A DNA stretch of 64,000 bases from Rachicladosporium sp. CCFEE 5018 (GCA_002077045.2 KZ111141.1:1326109-1390108), one strand, 5' to 3'. Counted from the stretch's first letter, positions 10,795 to 21,079 are shown. Made by a program: numbers and translations. Notes: a model not told the origin generated them from the letters alone.

Positions 10795-11855
10795 ATGATG
10801 GGAGATACAAAGGTTGGAGAGCTGCAGGTAGATGTAATTGAAGTCGATCGTCCATTCGCTGCAAAGGAAGACATCTCCAACAGTCGCTCCAAGAGAAGGA
10901 TTGTGTTCGGTATCCAGGTCTCGTTATTCCTGATCATACTTTGGCAATTCAGCATGCTGTACAGAAGTTTTGCTGTGGCTGCGGTGGCAGCAGGTGTTGT
11001 TGATGGGAGCGTCGTGAGGAGGCAGAGTGCCTCGAGCTCGGCAAGCAGTAACTTGCCCGACTACTACGTGACCAAGCCAGAGCTGCTACCTGGTGAGTGC
11101 AGTCATCCGACTTAATGAAGGTTCGCCACTGACCTCGATCAGGCCCTACACCCACTGGCGTGCCAGCCTTTTTGGCAGAGACGAACCCAGCGCCATTCGC
11201 AGGCACGACATACATCCCGCCACAGCCTCTGGAAACCCAAGTGCCCATCCTTGGACAGGTCGGCAACGACGAGAGCATCTACCACTATCACGGCCAACTC
11301 TCGCATTACTTCCCAGCTTCGTCAAGCTTCGGAGTTGACGAGTACCCTCTGCCCGAGAATGCCTCGATTGTGCAGCTCAACATGCTTTCTCGCCACGGTT
11401 CCCGCTACCCGACCAAAGGTGCCGGCGTGGAGACCCTCGCAAACAGGATCAAAAACTATACCACTGGCGTCTCTGGCGATGTGACCTTCACTGGCAAGCT
11501 CAGCTTCCTCAATGGCTGGAAATACAAGCTCGGCGAGGAGATCTTGGTTCCAGTCGGCAAGCAAGAGCTTTTCGACTCTGGCGTGCTCCATCAGTACATG
11601 TACGGCCACCTCAACCCGAACAACGGCACTAAGATCATTGCGCGTACCACAACCCAGGATCGCATGCTTATGAGCGCAGAGTACTTCATGGCCGGCTTCT
11701 TCGGCTTGGACTGGACCAGCAATGCCACGCTCGTCCTCGCTCGTGAGAACTTGACAGGTACCTTCAACAACACTCTCGCTGGCTACTACAACTGCCCGAA
11801 CTCCAACAAAGCCGTGAATCTCGGAGGAACCAACGCCACAACGAAGTGGGCCTCT
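10795..11855 (+). CDS. Histidine acid phosphatase (phytase family), cut by gap (copy A)
   Basis: Exon 1 is 10795-11092 (two adjacent ATGs; the first is used here), the intron is 11093-11142 (GTGAGT...CAG), and exon 2 runs from 11143 into the gap. After a short cytosolic N-terminus there is one signal-anchor helix (about 40-60, IQVSLFLIILWQFSMLY), then a lumenal or extracellular catalytic domain with the phosphohistidine motif RHGSRYP (about 183-189). Several N-glycosylation sequons are present. The copy is truncated before the catalytic HD motif, which copy B shows intact (39190-41063). The open frame that seems to resume after the gap belongs to a different gene on the other strand. Confidence 0.9.
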
Positions 11856-11955
11856 NNNNNNNNNNNNNNNNNNNNNNNNNNNNNNNNNNNNNNNNNNNNN
11901 NNNNNNNNNNNNNNNNNNNNNNNNNNNNNNNNNNNNNNNNNNNNNNNNNNNNNNN
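11856..11955. other. Assembly gap (100 N)
   Basis: Exactly 100 Ns, the conventional size for a gap of unknown length. On its left the phosphatase gene is cut mid-exon; on its right the 3' end of an RraA-like gene on the other strand is cut. At least 813 bases of phosphatase coding sequence would have to lie in the gap for copy A to be complete. Confidence 1.
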
Positions 11956-12733
11956 CCTTCAACACATTGTCATCAGCTTCCTTCAATCCCGGTAGCAGCT
12001 TCATGACATCCTCCAGCTTGTCTGCAGGGACGATGGTGATGCCTCTCTCTGCCTCCTCTGCAACGATGATATCGCCAGCATTGACGACCAGACCACCGAC
12101 ATGCAACGGCACATCAAATGCCCAAGGCTTCGCTTCCATCGACGTTCCGACCGTACTAATACCCTTCGACCACACTTGGAATTTGCCATCATTGCAAAGC
12201 TCGCGACAAGCTGCAATATCCCGGGAACGGCCATGTATCACTGCAGCTTTGACGCCTCGATGCTTGAGTCTCGAGGCGACAATGTCGCCGAGTAGGGCAC
12301 AAAGCTGACCGTCGGGCTGTTGCATGAGTACTACAGTACTGGGCGTAGGACAATCGGTCCAGTGCTTATCCGACGGTATGTTCGACTCGGCCGGTGTGTA
12401 TTGTGCCCGGGGATGACTGGGTTGTTGGTTCTTGTCGACGAAGAGAATGGTGCTGATCGGTGCAACGAGACAAGGGGCTGGAGATCCAGTGCGAGGTATC
12501 GGTACTGTAGACTATCAGCATATACGGTGACTATGAGCTGAGAAGTGGTTCGAGATACTGACAAACGTTCGGAAGGAACCCAGCTTGTGGTACTTTCAGC
12601 TTGAGGAGAGCATCTGCTACCTACTGCGGTCAGCTTGGTTATAAATTGCAGTCGATGAACAGCTCACATCGCAACATGAGTACGCCTTCTCTATCTCTTT
12701 ACACGCGGCATCGATATTCGTTCGGCTCGCCAT
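11956..12733 (-). CDS. RraA-like / HMG-aldolase-fold protein, 3' end in gap
   Basis: Three exons on the minus strand: 12668-12733 (start MASRTNIDAACKE), 12563-12620 (VADALLKLKVPQAGFLPN) and 11956-12504. The introns are 12621-12667 (GTGAGC...CTGAC...TAG) and 12505-12562 (GTCAGT...CAG). The 224 visible residues match fungal RraA-like proteins: an N-terminal CDVADALLKL motif, then TVVLMQQP, CALLGDIVA, GVKAAVIHGRSRD and GDIIVAEE, the last two near the divalent-metal/substrate region of the RraA/4-hydroxy-4-methyl-2-oxoglutarate aldolase fold. Only the last few residues and the stop should be in the gap. Many fungal members have no assigned substrate, so aldolase activity is only a possibility. 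The second intron's donor is chosen because it keeps frame. Confidence 0.85.
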
Positions 12734-13055
12734 AATCTACCACAAGTTTTGGTTCTGTCAATTCGAGTGCAGCGAAAAGCAGGCCAGAAGTTGCGCACAG
12801 ATTACCTTACTTTCAGAGCCTGGTTCGATCCGTGAAGTAGCTTAAAAAAGGGTTCTTGCGCGCGAGACATACAAACAGTGTTGGAACTGCAATGCGGGGT
12901 TCGAAGCTTCTCCAAGAATTTCCTATAGAGCACATTTCGTCTACTGTGCTGTCCATGTAAGTATCTGAGAAGCGTGCATATGACGCGGATAGTGTGAAAG
13001 AGGAACGCTCCCACGTGGCGTCTCGTGCAATGGCGCTGCCAGGTGAAGCACCTCG
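12734..13055. other. Intergenic spacer
   Basis: This lies upstream of the RraA-like gene and downstream of CutC, both on the minus strand. An AT-rich TTAAAAAAG run is present near 12842. No gene is seen. Confidence 0.4.
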
Positions 13056-13751
13056 TTATGTTGGACCCACAGCAGCTTTCAATGCTGCGATCTCAGCGGC
13101 ATTCGCCAAGTCTGAGTCGTCCAGTATGGCGGAAGAGTGCACAGCCTTGACGCCCGTCGTCGCTACAATGCCTATCACATTACTCGACCGCAAGCCGCCG
13201 CCCGCGATGATGTTCAGACTTCCTTCTGCTCGCGAGACCAAATCATGGAGGATGTTTGTGCCTTCTACCGCCGTAGTTGCTCCACCGGAAGTCAGCACCG
13301 AGGTGCAGCCCGCCTGGACAACGTCGTCAAGAGCCGCCATCCTATGGGTGATCTCATCGAAAGCTCGATGGAAGGTGCAAGGCAGTGGAGCCGCGAGCAC
13401 GACAAGGTTGCGAGTTCGAACAACATCGCCGATATAGTCCTCATCCACATCCGTGGTGAGTATGCCGAAGACGAAGCCATCGACCAGTGGCTTACATCTC
13501 GCCACATCTGCAACCATCTGCGAGTACTCTGCGAGGGAGTATACGAAATCGCCGCCTCGAGGCCGGATCATGACAAAGAGTTGTATGCCATGCTTGCGAC
13601 AAAGTGAGCTCGCCGCGAAGACTGTGTCGGGAGACGGCGTGACTCCTCCAGAAGACCGGTCATCGCAGAGCTCGATGCGATCTGCCCCAGCCTCGCAGGC
13701 TATCCTGACTGCCTCCAGGTTAAAGCACGCGATCTCGAGCAGTGTCATCAT
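13056..13751 (-). CDS. cutC: CutC family protein
   Basis: The product has 231 residues if translation starts at the tandem ATGs 13751/13748 (MMTLLEIACFNLEAV). The frame is open further upstream, but that extension has no similarity to the family. It shows the CutC TIM-barrel signatures: LLEIACFN at the N-terminus, ADRIELCDD...GGVTPS, FVMIRPRGGDFVYS, TFHRAFDE, VLTSGG and IIAGGGL near the C-terminus. Length is close to the usual 230-250. CutC was named for copper homeostasis in bacteria, but its biochemical activity is unsettled, so no reaction is assigned. It is transcribed away from the methyltransferase at 14013. Confidence 0.93.
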   Translation of the reverse strand: MMTLLEIACFNLEAVRIACEAGADRIELCDDRSSGGVTPSPDTVFAASSLCRKHGIQLFVMIRPRGGDFVYSLAEYSQMVADVARCKPLVDGFVFGILTTDVDEDYIGDVVRTRNLVVLAAPLPCTFHRAFDEITHRMAALDDVVQAGCTSVLTSGGATTAVEGTNILHDLVSRAEGSLNIIAGGGLRSSNVIGIVATTGVKAVHSSAILDDSDLANAAEIAALKAAVGPT

Positions 13752-14012
13752 GTTGACTGCGTAACATGCAGGCCTGCTGCGATGGACTCTATGAGACGCG
13801 TAGAAGCATGAGCAGCGACAATCAAAACTGGTTGCGCATTTCAGGCCGTTCAGAGCGACGTAGCAACAAAGGTAGGGCAGTCGTTGCGTGGAAATTGTCG
13901 TCTGGAAAGTGCCCATATAATTCGTAAGTACGCTAACGCAGAAGTGACAGTTTGACGGACAGACTTTTCACGTTGTGTTAAACAATCCTGATGCAGCAAG
14001 TACGATTTGGCA

Positions 14013-14791
14013 ATGTTTCAGACAGTACGCCAACGCGACTCCCAGATGGGTGCTGACGAGGAGGGCAGAGCGCTCGCTACGCCCGAATATTGGAACAGTC
14101 GATACGAGAAGTCTGCCAGCGATCAGCCAACTCACGAATGGTTCCGCTCCTTCGAAGCCCTTGAGCCATTCCTGCGTCCAAATCTCTACAATGCGTTCCC
14201 GCCGCAGACCAACCCACACATTCTACACCTTGGATCCGGCGACAGCGTACGCACTCACCGTCCAATCACTGTAGCAGCAGCACCCAGCTGAGTGCTTCGC
14301 AGACTGTTCCAGCCGACTTGGCCAAGCGCGGGTACAACAACCAGCTATGTGTGGATTTTTCTAAGACAGTCGTGAACCTGATGTCTAAGCGCCATGAGAG
14401 CACACCGGGCATCAGCTGGCGATGGGCAGACGTACGTGACCTCGAAGACGTGCCAACTGAGTCCGTGGACGTCGCGTTCGACAAGGGTACGCTCGACGCG
14501 TTCATCCATGGCTCTCCCTGGGATCCGCCAGAGGAGGTGAAGGACAGTACAGGGCGTTATATGCAAGCGGTAGGTCACCGTTTCGTTTCGTGAGTAGACC
14601 GAGCAAGGCTGAGGTTCCAACAGGTCCACCGTGTGCTCAAGGCCGACGGCGTGTTCCTGTACATCACCTTTCGGCAGCCGCACTTCATTAAGCCTCTGCT
14701 CAACGCGGCAGGTCTTTGGGAGATGCAGATGGAGACCCTCGGGGGTAAGAGCTCGTTTGACTACTTCGCGTTCGTTCTAAAGAAGGCGTGA
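14013..14791 (+). CDS. Class I SAM methyltransferase, EEF1AKMT4/METTL13-like
   Basis: Three exons: 14013-14246, 14303-14569 and 14624-14791, with phase-0 introns (GTACGC...CAG, GTAGGT...CAG), giving 222 residues. The N-terminal YWNSRYE...EWF motif and the SAM-binding motif I (HILHLGSGDS, usually GCG/GSGNS) identify the family that includes METTL13 and EEF1AKMT4. Later motifs are CVDFSKTVV (acidic end of beta 2), WADVRDL, VDVAFDKGTLDA and a C-terminal FDYFAFVLKK strand. Relatives methylate lysines of eEF1A; that substrate is only inferred here. The second exon boundary falls inside motif I's neighbourhood, but frame and family alignment both support it. Confidence 0.85.
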
Positions 14792-15545
14792 ATGAATTTG
14801 TTCGTGACCTCGTCGATAGATTGGGCGGGATCTGGCTTAGGGAGGCCGGAACCACAGGCTGGAACAACGGACCATAGACTGGACATGAGCCTAGCTAGGA
14901 TGGCGGGCATGATGTTTTCTATGGAATCGGCGGAGTACTCAGGCTCGCACTACTGTATCGCAAAAATGCGCGCCTGCGGCTCGAGTACGGCAAGAGCGAT
15001 CGAACCTGCCGACGACACTAAAACAGCAGGAGCACAGGAGATTGCCAGTTATATTATAGTCAATCTTGTATTTCCCGTCTCCACTTTGTAGTAGGGTATT
15101 CACATCCTCTCTGCTGCCAGAGATTGCGCGATCAGTCGTTAAGTAGCTGCGCAAAGTATAGAGAGCACTCCACACGAGTACTGCGCGGCTGCGTGAGCAA
15201 GCCTCCCCTCGTCCTGAGGTGGCCGAACAGCTTCCAAGGTATTGCTCACTACCTCGCCTCCCAGTAACGGCCCAAAGCAAGTTCACGGCCCGTTCGTCTT
15301 CATATGAATGTGCCTCTTTTCCCAACGCTTACTAGTTTTGTCGCTCATGAGACGCATGTTCTCTCCACGTGAGCGCGTACCTGGTTCGTGTTTCATGTCT
15401 CAGAGCTCCGCTCGGCGTTTCAGCTTGATCGTGTAGGGCTGAGGTAAGTGAGATCCTTTGATGTAGCAGCAGCAAACGCCATCATTCCCTTCTCTTCTTA
15501 ACACCGTCATCAACTCCGCGCATCTCCTCCGAACAGCTCGCGAGC
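14792..15545. other. Intergenic spacer
   Basis: About 750 bases between two plus-strand genes. A CCACGTGAG E-box-like motif occurs near 15366-15374, some 180 bases before the DUF1772 gene. No coding or RNA gene is seen. Confidence 0.4.
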
Positions 15546-16220
15546 ATGTCTTCCACTGGCCCCTCTGGACCATACGTCTCCGCCATCAAAGGCCTTTCCC
15601 TGGCCTCCACCTTCACCGTGCTCGGGAGTCTCTACACCCTCTCCTCCGCCACCATCCCAGGCATCGTCTCGACACTGTCCCAAGACTCCACTTCCGCCGC
15701 CCAGTCCGCAGCGCAGCAATTCGCCATCGCCCAGCGCGCCACCAAGACCTCCACTTTCCCTACAGAGTTCATTGCCATCTTCGGCCTTGGCTTCCTCAGC
15801 TATAATAGCTACACCACTCCACTGGCCATTGTCAATGGCGGCGCCTTTGCAAAGTGGAAGCTCTATCTCCTCGCCTCTCTCGCAATGTTCAGCGTCATCC
15901 CCTTGCACATCACCCTCCTGACGCCCATCGAGGACAAGCTCCTCGCGTTGGCCGACGCACCACCACACAAGCCCAGCGCTGAACCAGCACTAGAGCACTC
16001 ATCGACGAGCGCATTCAACTTGCAGGTTCCTAGCGGCGAGAGGCCGGCCATCACGCCCATCGAGGAGTTCGAGCCATATGAGGACAGTCCGTTCAGTACG
16101 GATGAGTACGAGAGGGAGAAGGTCCGGAGGATGTTGGTGAGCTGGAGTGGGCGGAACGCTGTCAGGAGGGTGGGCGTGGCGCTTTCGGGAATACTGGGCA
16201 TGTGGGCTGCACTAGGTTAA
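15546..16220 (+). CDS. DUF1772-family membrane protein
   Basis: A single-exon gene of 224 residues. It has hydrophobic segments at about 14-38, 73-92, 103-125 and 206-222, and a conserved-looking HITLLTPIEDKLL segment after the third helix, as in fungal DUF1772 proteins. Some DUF1772 proteins act as anthrone oxygenases in polyketide pathways, but no polyketide synthase is nearby and the acidic loop (about 165-190) is not diagnostic, so a housekeeping membrane role is as likely. Confidence 0.75.
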   Translation: MSSTGPSGPYVSAIKGLSLASTFTVLGSLYTLSSATIPGIVSTLSQDSTSAAQSAAQQFAIAQRATKTSTFPTEFIAIFGLGFLSYNSYTTPLAIVNGGAFAKWKLYLLASLAMFSVIPLHITLLTPIEDKLLALADAPPHKPSAEPALEHSSTSAFNLQVPSGERPAITPIEEFEPYEDSPFSTDEYEREKVRRMLVSWSGRNAVRRVGVALSGILGMWAALG

Positions 16221-16888
16221 TGCGAGAAGGCGAAGGCAAGGGTGCACATGGACGCAAGGAGGAATTATGTACGCGTCCGCGCGATGCGTTGTCGACGAAC
16301 TGCTTCATGTTACGGACGGCTTCGGAGCGTGGGACATTGAGTGTCTCAACGGCACGAAAGTCTTCGTGCGAGGAATGGCGCGAATAAGGCTCATGGCATC
16401 TGACTTACTACAGCTCTGAAGCCTGCCATCTACGCTGTCTCGAAGCTGAGCATGCGAATCACAGTCTGGACCTGCCTGGCATGCTATCTCTCATTTGCTA
16501 TGGACAGGACATGGACCGCAACACATCAGTTCCAGCAAGGCTCACGTCCAGGCATGGAAGGGGTTGTGGGCTACAGTGCTCGTCCGGTGCAGCCGAGCGC
16601 TCCACACAGCATTGCTGTTAGTTACGAGCTAACGATACATACTGCATGATCCACACACCTCCACACACCTATGGGAAGTACTCAAGTCGCTTGATATGCC
16701 AGTTGACAACCTGCTCCAAAATAGTACTGATCGATCTGGAGCTGTTGAGCGTGAATGACGCCACTGTGCTTCGGCATCAAGTGTGTCCATTCATGGTGAT
16801 CAGTCATAAGGTAACAAAGTATTCAGTCCTCTATCCTCTCTTCTGGACACAACTCTCTTTCTTCAATCAAAAGTACCTTTGCAACAAG
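16221..16888. other. Intergenic spacer
   Basis: Promoter side of the short-chain dehydrogenase gene. It holds a tandem CCACACACCT duplication near 16652-16671 and nothing else recognisable. Confidence 0.4.
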
Positions 16889-17864
16889 ATGGCACTCCTC
16901 AACAAAGCTCAAGATCTCTTTAACGTCAACGGTCTCGTGGCCGTGATCACGGGAGGCGGATCAGGTCTAGGTTTATACGCCGCTCGAGCACTGGATGCCA
17001 ATGGTAGATACTTGATAAAGTTTTGACCGCACATTACACCCGTTGACGCTTGATGCAGGCGCGAAAGCAGTCTACATCATCGGCCGCCGCCAAGCCACCC
17101 TCGATGCCGCCGTCAAAACCGGCGTCAACGGCAGCATCAAAGCTATCGTCGGCGACGTCTCCAATAAAGATGACCTCCTCCGCATCGCCTCCCAGATCCG
17201 CGAGGAAGTAGGCTACATCAACCTCCTCTTCGCCAACGCCGGTATTTCAGGCCCTCCCGCTGCCTCTCTGCTTCCTCAATCCGGCCCTCCGGCCTCGATA
17301 GCAGAATTTCAACGCCTTCTCCTCGACTCCACGATGGAGGATTTCACGCAGACGCTTCACGTGAACAACACGGCAGTGTACTACACCGCGTTGGCATTCT
17401 TGGACTTGCTGGATGCGGGGAATAAGAAGAGGAATTTACCGCAGGATTCACAGATCTTAGTCACTACTAGCATCGCCGGCCTCTCGCGACACCTAGCCTC
17501 GAGCTTCGCCTACAGCACCAGCAAAGCCGCCGCTAATCATCTCGTCAAAATGCTCTCCACCCATTTCTCGCAGTCTGGCTACCACATTCGTGCCAATGTC
17601 ATAGCGCCGGGGCTGTACCCTTCGGAAATGACGCAGAAGTCTACGAGCTCCATGGACAAGTTTCAGGGCGTTGAAGGGCATGAGGACGCGTTTGCAGGGG
17701 CGCATGTGATGGCGAAGGAGAAGAGTCCTGCCGAGAGGACTGGGAGCGAGGAGGATTTCGCGGGGGTGGTGCTGTTCATGTGTAGCAGGGCGGGGGCGTA
17801 TCTGAACGGGGAGGTGATGGTCACGGACGGGGGGAGGATTGGGGTTCATCCAGGGACTTACTGA
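16889..17864 (+). CDS. Short-chain dehydrogenase/reductase
   Basis: Exon 1 16889-17003, intron 17004-17058 (GTAGAT...TTGACG...CAG), exon 2 17059-17864; 306 residues. Classical SDR features are present: cofactor motif TGGGSGLG (about 21-28), NAGISG after beta 4, an LVTTSIAGLS segment supplying the catalytic Ser, the YSTSKAA motif with catalytic Tyr and Lys, and PGLYPSEMT after it. The length is somewhat above the usual 250 because of insertions before the catalytic region (a Pro/Ala-rich loop and the DLLDAGNKKRN loop). The N-terminus has no targeting signal, suggesting a cytosolic enzyme. Substrate unknown. Confidence 0.92.
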
Positions 17865-18130
17865 GGTCATGGAGGAAGCGTAAAAAGATCTCTAGGAGAA
17901 GTACAGGATCTGCTTGTATGTAGCCGTCCATATACTATACAATAGATCCGATCACTCCCTTGTACGCAAGCCATGCAACATATTCAAAGCCTTTGGCTTT
18001 GCTTCCTCGAAGTCGAGATCTTGTGTTCTCGCTAGTCCTCCCATACGGTTCCGGTGCCGAAGGCTTCGTATCGCGTATTTGATCAATTCTGCCTTATTGT
18101 CAGGCACACATCCCCTCGAACACATTCAAA

Positions 18131-19657
18131 TCAGGAACCACCCACCGCCCTCCGCTTGATAAGCTTCCTGAACCCACTCTCCTTCTTCGCCGGCGCCGCA
18201 GTCCCACTACTCTCCGGCGTAAACGTAGGCTGTACATGATGGATCTCATCCTCGGCTTCATAACTCGGTCGAAATGCAGGATGCGTAGTTGCAGGTTCTG
18301 GCGGTCCACCCAGTTTCTCTTGCGGCCCACCAAACCCCGAGGGTCCACCGAAGGCGGAGTCACCAGTCGGTCTATAAGTAGCCGGCCCTGGTACTGGTGG
18401 CGGACCGGGGGGAGGAGGCGGGAAGCTATCTGTTGCTCCAGTCCTCCCCAGCGGCCGCGGGCTGCGGGAGGGCGCGCGATCCTGGTTGAAGTGCTGAGGT
18501 GGGATCTGGGGTGCACCGCTGCGGTTGTCGCGTTGCTGCTCCCAGTCATTGAGCACGGGGTTGGGATTCTGGTGGCTGCGAGAGGCCTGTAAGCGGGCGA
18601 GCTCGGCGTTGCCGCGGTCGAGGGTTGAGCGATTCTTGGCCTCGGCTGCTGCTGCTTTCTCGGCGTTGTGGCGGGGGAAGCGGGAGTCGACTTCGTTGTT
18701 CAAGGTACCGCGGAGGGTTTCACCAACGCCCTGGGAAATTCAGTCAGTACGCCAGCGTATATGGAGCAGTGGAATGCGCTTATCGCGAGGAAGATCACTT
18801 ACGTGCAGACCGATCGCTGCCGATTTCAGGTTCTCAAGTGTGCTCTTCGGTCGAGAGGAAGAGCCTCCGCCAAAGGACGAGGACCCTCCGCCGAAGCCAA
18901 AGCTGGGCTGAGGTGGTGGAGGTGAGGAGATAGGTGACACAGGATTCTCATCATTCTTCAGCTCCGTCCGACTCGGGTAGCTGAAATTGTGCTTGTATGG
19001 ACTCGAGCCATCTGCGAACTCTGTGCTCTTCCTATTAGGGTTTCGCGCAGGAGGTGACATGCGCGGGTCTTGCCATGTGTCGCTCAGTGGAGGGGCAACA
19101 TTGTGCTGCGCTTGTCGTTGGCTCTCTGCTATACGTAGACTTTCTTCTCGTCTAGGTCTGTCACCCGGAGCTTCTGCAATTTCCGGATGTTGGGTGTGCG
19201 TGGGCTGGGTGTTCTCTTGTTGCTGCCTGTGGGTCTCGACCTGAACTGTCGTGCCTTTCTTACCTGCGGCGGCGCCCTTATGGACAGTTGTTGTCGTCGT
19301 CGTAGTTGTGGTGGTCACCGTGCTCACCACTTCTCCCGTGTCGTGATCAAAGACCTCGCCCGTCCGATTGTTCACGTCCAGACTTCGATCCTGTGAAACA
19401 CCTTCGATCCTGCCATTGTTCTCGATTGGCTGAATATCCGCCCTCGAGTTGCGCTTCGACGAGGGTCCGTCACTGGAGGCATACGCCGAGTCCGCTGCGA
19501 TCCCACCGTTGGTGCTAGTCGACCACTGGTGATTCAGCTTCTGATCCATGGCTGGCGGCGCCAGGTCCTCTTTCTTCCCGCCTCCGAAGAGATGAGACAG
19601 GCGTCGTTTCTTCTCCGGTGTTGGAGGTGATTGGACAGGATTGTTATACGGCGGCAT
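18131..19657 (-). CDS. Proline-rich low-complexity hypothetical protein
   Basis: Exon 1 18803-19657 (start MPPYNNPVQSPP), intron 18731-18802 (GTAAGT...CAG), exon 2 18131-18730; 484 residues. It is largely disordered: an N-terminal basic EKKRRLSHLFGGGKK motif, a Thr run (EVVSTVTTTTTTTTTT), Gly/Ser repeats (FGGGSSSFGGGSSS) and polyproline stretches near residues 400-410, ending in a basic KKESGFRKLIKRR tail. The only ordered-looking part spans the exon junction (LENLKSAAIGLH-GVGETLRGTLNNEVDSRF), which could form amphipathic helices. I do not recognise the family; a scaffold or cell-periphery role would be a guess. Confidence 0.75.
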
Positions 19658-20020
19658 AGCACGGGTTAGATGAAAGAGATAGATGAGATGGCGCCGTACC
19701 GCTTTACTTTCCTGACGAGGCCAATACAGTATGAGCCTCAAACTTGGCCAAGACCAACATCCTTCGATGGAGTCGTGGAAGGGTGACGTAGGAACTCCCC
19801 ACCGATCGGTACGCCACGAACCGGCTAGGTCACTTCACATGTACGAGGCTCGGTATCTTTCGCTGTTACAGTATATAGGATAGAAAGCAGCATCTTGTCA
19901 GGAGCACGGTGTGTAGTCGACGTCTGATGCAGAACGTGAAACGGCTAGTGCTGGTCGTTGGCCATCACTGTCTTTCACAGGACTTCTTCGGGTTTACCGC
20001 ATCAGAGTATTGCTGGATCC
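19658..20020. other. Intergenic spacer
   Basis: Promoter side of the minus-strand proline-rich protein gene. No gene is seen; the MITE-like element begins at 20021. Confidence 0.4.
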
Positions 20021-20338
20021 GTGGGGCTACGGACAGTACGACTTCTCAGTTGCGGACAGTACATAGTTGCGCTAGGCGCGGCACGTACCGCGGCCCGCGC
20101 GTGTCCCACAGCGACGACGAGGCCTCTTTCGAGCGGCGTTCAATCTGCAGCAGTGGGGGCCGCTTCACAACGAGTTGATGCCCCTGCCTCGAGCTCTTGG
20201 AATTAGATAGTTGGTCGGGTGCAGGTGTAACGCAGGCAGAGATACGCAAAGGAGAGACAGTGTCACCTACTTCACTTCCGCAGCCCAAAACGCCACCTGC
20301 TGTCCGTAGCTGAGAAGTGCTACTGTCCGTAGCCCCAC
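20021..20338. mobile_element. MITE-like element with 39-bp terminal inverted repeats
   Basis: The left end 20021-20059 (GTGGGGCTACGGACAGTA...CTCAG..GCGGACAG) is repeated in inverted orientation at 20300-20338 with only a few mismatches. Within each end the unit TRCGGACAG occurs twice. The 318-bp element has no coding capacity. Terminal inverted repeats, small size and intergenic location fit a non-autonomous DNA transposon. I could not define a clear target-site duplication, and the superfamily is unknown. Confidence 0.7.
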
Positions 20339-20766
20339 CGGGTCACCATGCCTGGAGCTCGGCATCTTCTATGGCAATCGCAAGAATCTCGAGCAACGTC
20401 TGGTACGGGGCACAACAACGCGAAGTCGACGAACGCACCATGCGATATGCCAACGGTTCGTTGTTGTCTGTCCGTTCCATCCTGGAGTTGTCTGGGCTTA
20501 CCGCTTTGGAGCATTGCTTTCTCGGATATTTTCTAAGCTGCCGGTGTCAGAGCAGGGTGGATCCACAGCCACACGTTTGCCCGCTTGAGGCGGGTGTTTG
20601 CGCCGCACTGGAAGACATGGCTTCACATCAGAACTACATCTATCCGGAGGTTCGATCACGAAAGAAGTCGTCAGATCTGCTCCGGGCCAGTGACAAGCGA
20701 CTTGGGCGGCATCCGCTCGTGATCGTTTGTATATATATGTCCATGAGAATATATTCATTGTCCTTC
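20339..20766. other. Intergenic spacer before tRNA gene
   Basis: No gene or clear signal is seen. A TATATATA run at about 20729-20737 lies some 30-38 bases upstream of the tRNA and may help position Pol III initiation. Confidence 0.4.
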
Positions 20767-20888
20767 GGCACTTTGGCGGAGTGGTTAACGCGCTGGCCTG
20801 CTATCCTACATGCGTAGTAAGCAGCTCTTCTATGGATATTAGATAGCCAGTTCCCTCGGGAGCGAGTGTTCGAATCACTCAGGTGTCG
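20767..20888 (+). tRNA. tRNA-Ser (anticodon GCT), intron-containing
   Basis: The acceptor arms GGCACTT (20767-20773) and AGGTGTC (20881-20887) pair with G-U wobbles. The D arm contains GGCGGAGTGGTTAACGC. The anticodon stem CTGGC/GCCAG encloses anticodon GCT at 20800-20802. The intron is 20804-20844 (41 nt), placed one base after the anticodon as usual. A long variable arm (TTCCCTCGGGAGC) marks a class II tRNA, and the T arm is GAGTGTTCGAATCACTC. The long variable arm with GCT makes serine (AGC/AGT codons) the clear assignment. Confidence 0.93.
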
Positions 20889-20894
20889 TTATTG

Positions 20895-20898
20895 TTTT
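20895..20898 (+). terminator. RNA polymerase III terminator
   Basis: TTTT seven bases after the tRNA end, followed by a second TTTT at 20903-20906, is the expected Pol III stop. Confidence 0.7.
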
Positions 20899-21030
20899 GT
20901 CGTTTTGCTTTGCAATGGAGGTGGAGTGGGCGCAGAGAGGAGATGTAACGAAATGGGGATTGGTCGCTGTTCTGCCCTGTGACGAAACGCCCGCCTGAAC
21001 TCCATGGAACGCGAGCATCGGTAGGCTTGC

Positions 21031-21079
21031 ACCGGTGTTCGAATCTCTTAGGTGTCGCTGATCCTTTTGTCCTTTTGAT
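21031..21079 (+). repeat. Relic of a tRNA-Ser 3' end with flank
   Basis: CCGGTGTTCGAATCTCTTAG and the following bases match the T arm, acceptor strand and T-rich 3' flank of the tRNA at 20862-20905, with point differences. The 5' half is absent, so this is not a functional tRNA. It looks like a local partial duplication, or the trace of a tRNA-targeted insertion. Confidence 0.6.

Noticed and set aside
11786..12325. Single frame running through the N gap, seeming to join the two sides
   Set aside because: Ns translate as unknowns, so continuity is meaningless; the left side is the phosphatase on the plus strand and the right side is an RraA-like gene on the minus strand.
15546..17864. DUF1772 protein plus short-chain dehydrogenase as a polyketide cluster
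   Set aside because: No synthase, cytochrome P450, transporter or cluster regulator is adjacent; neighbours are housekeeping-type genes.
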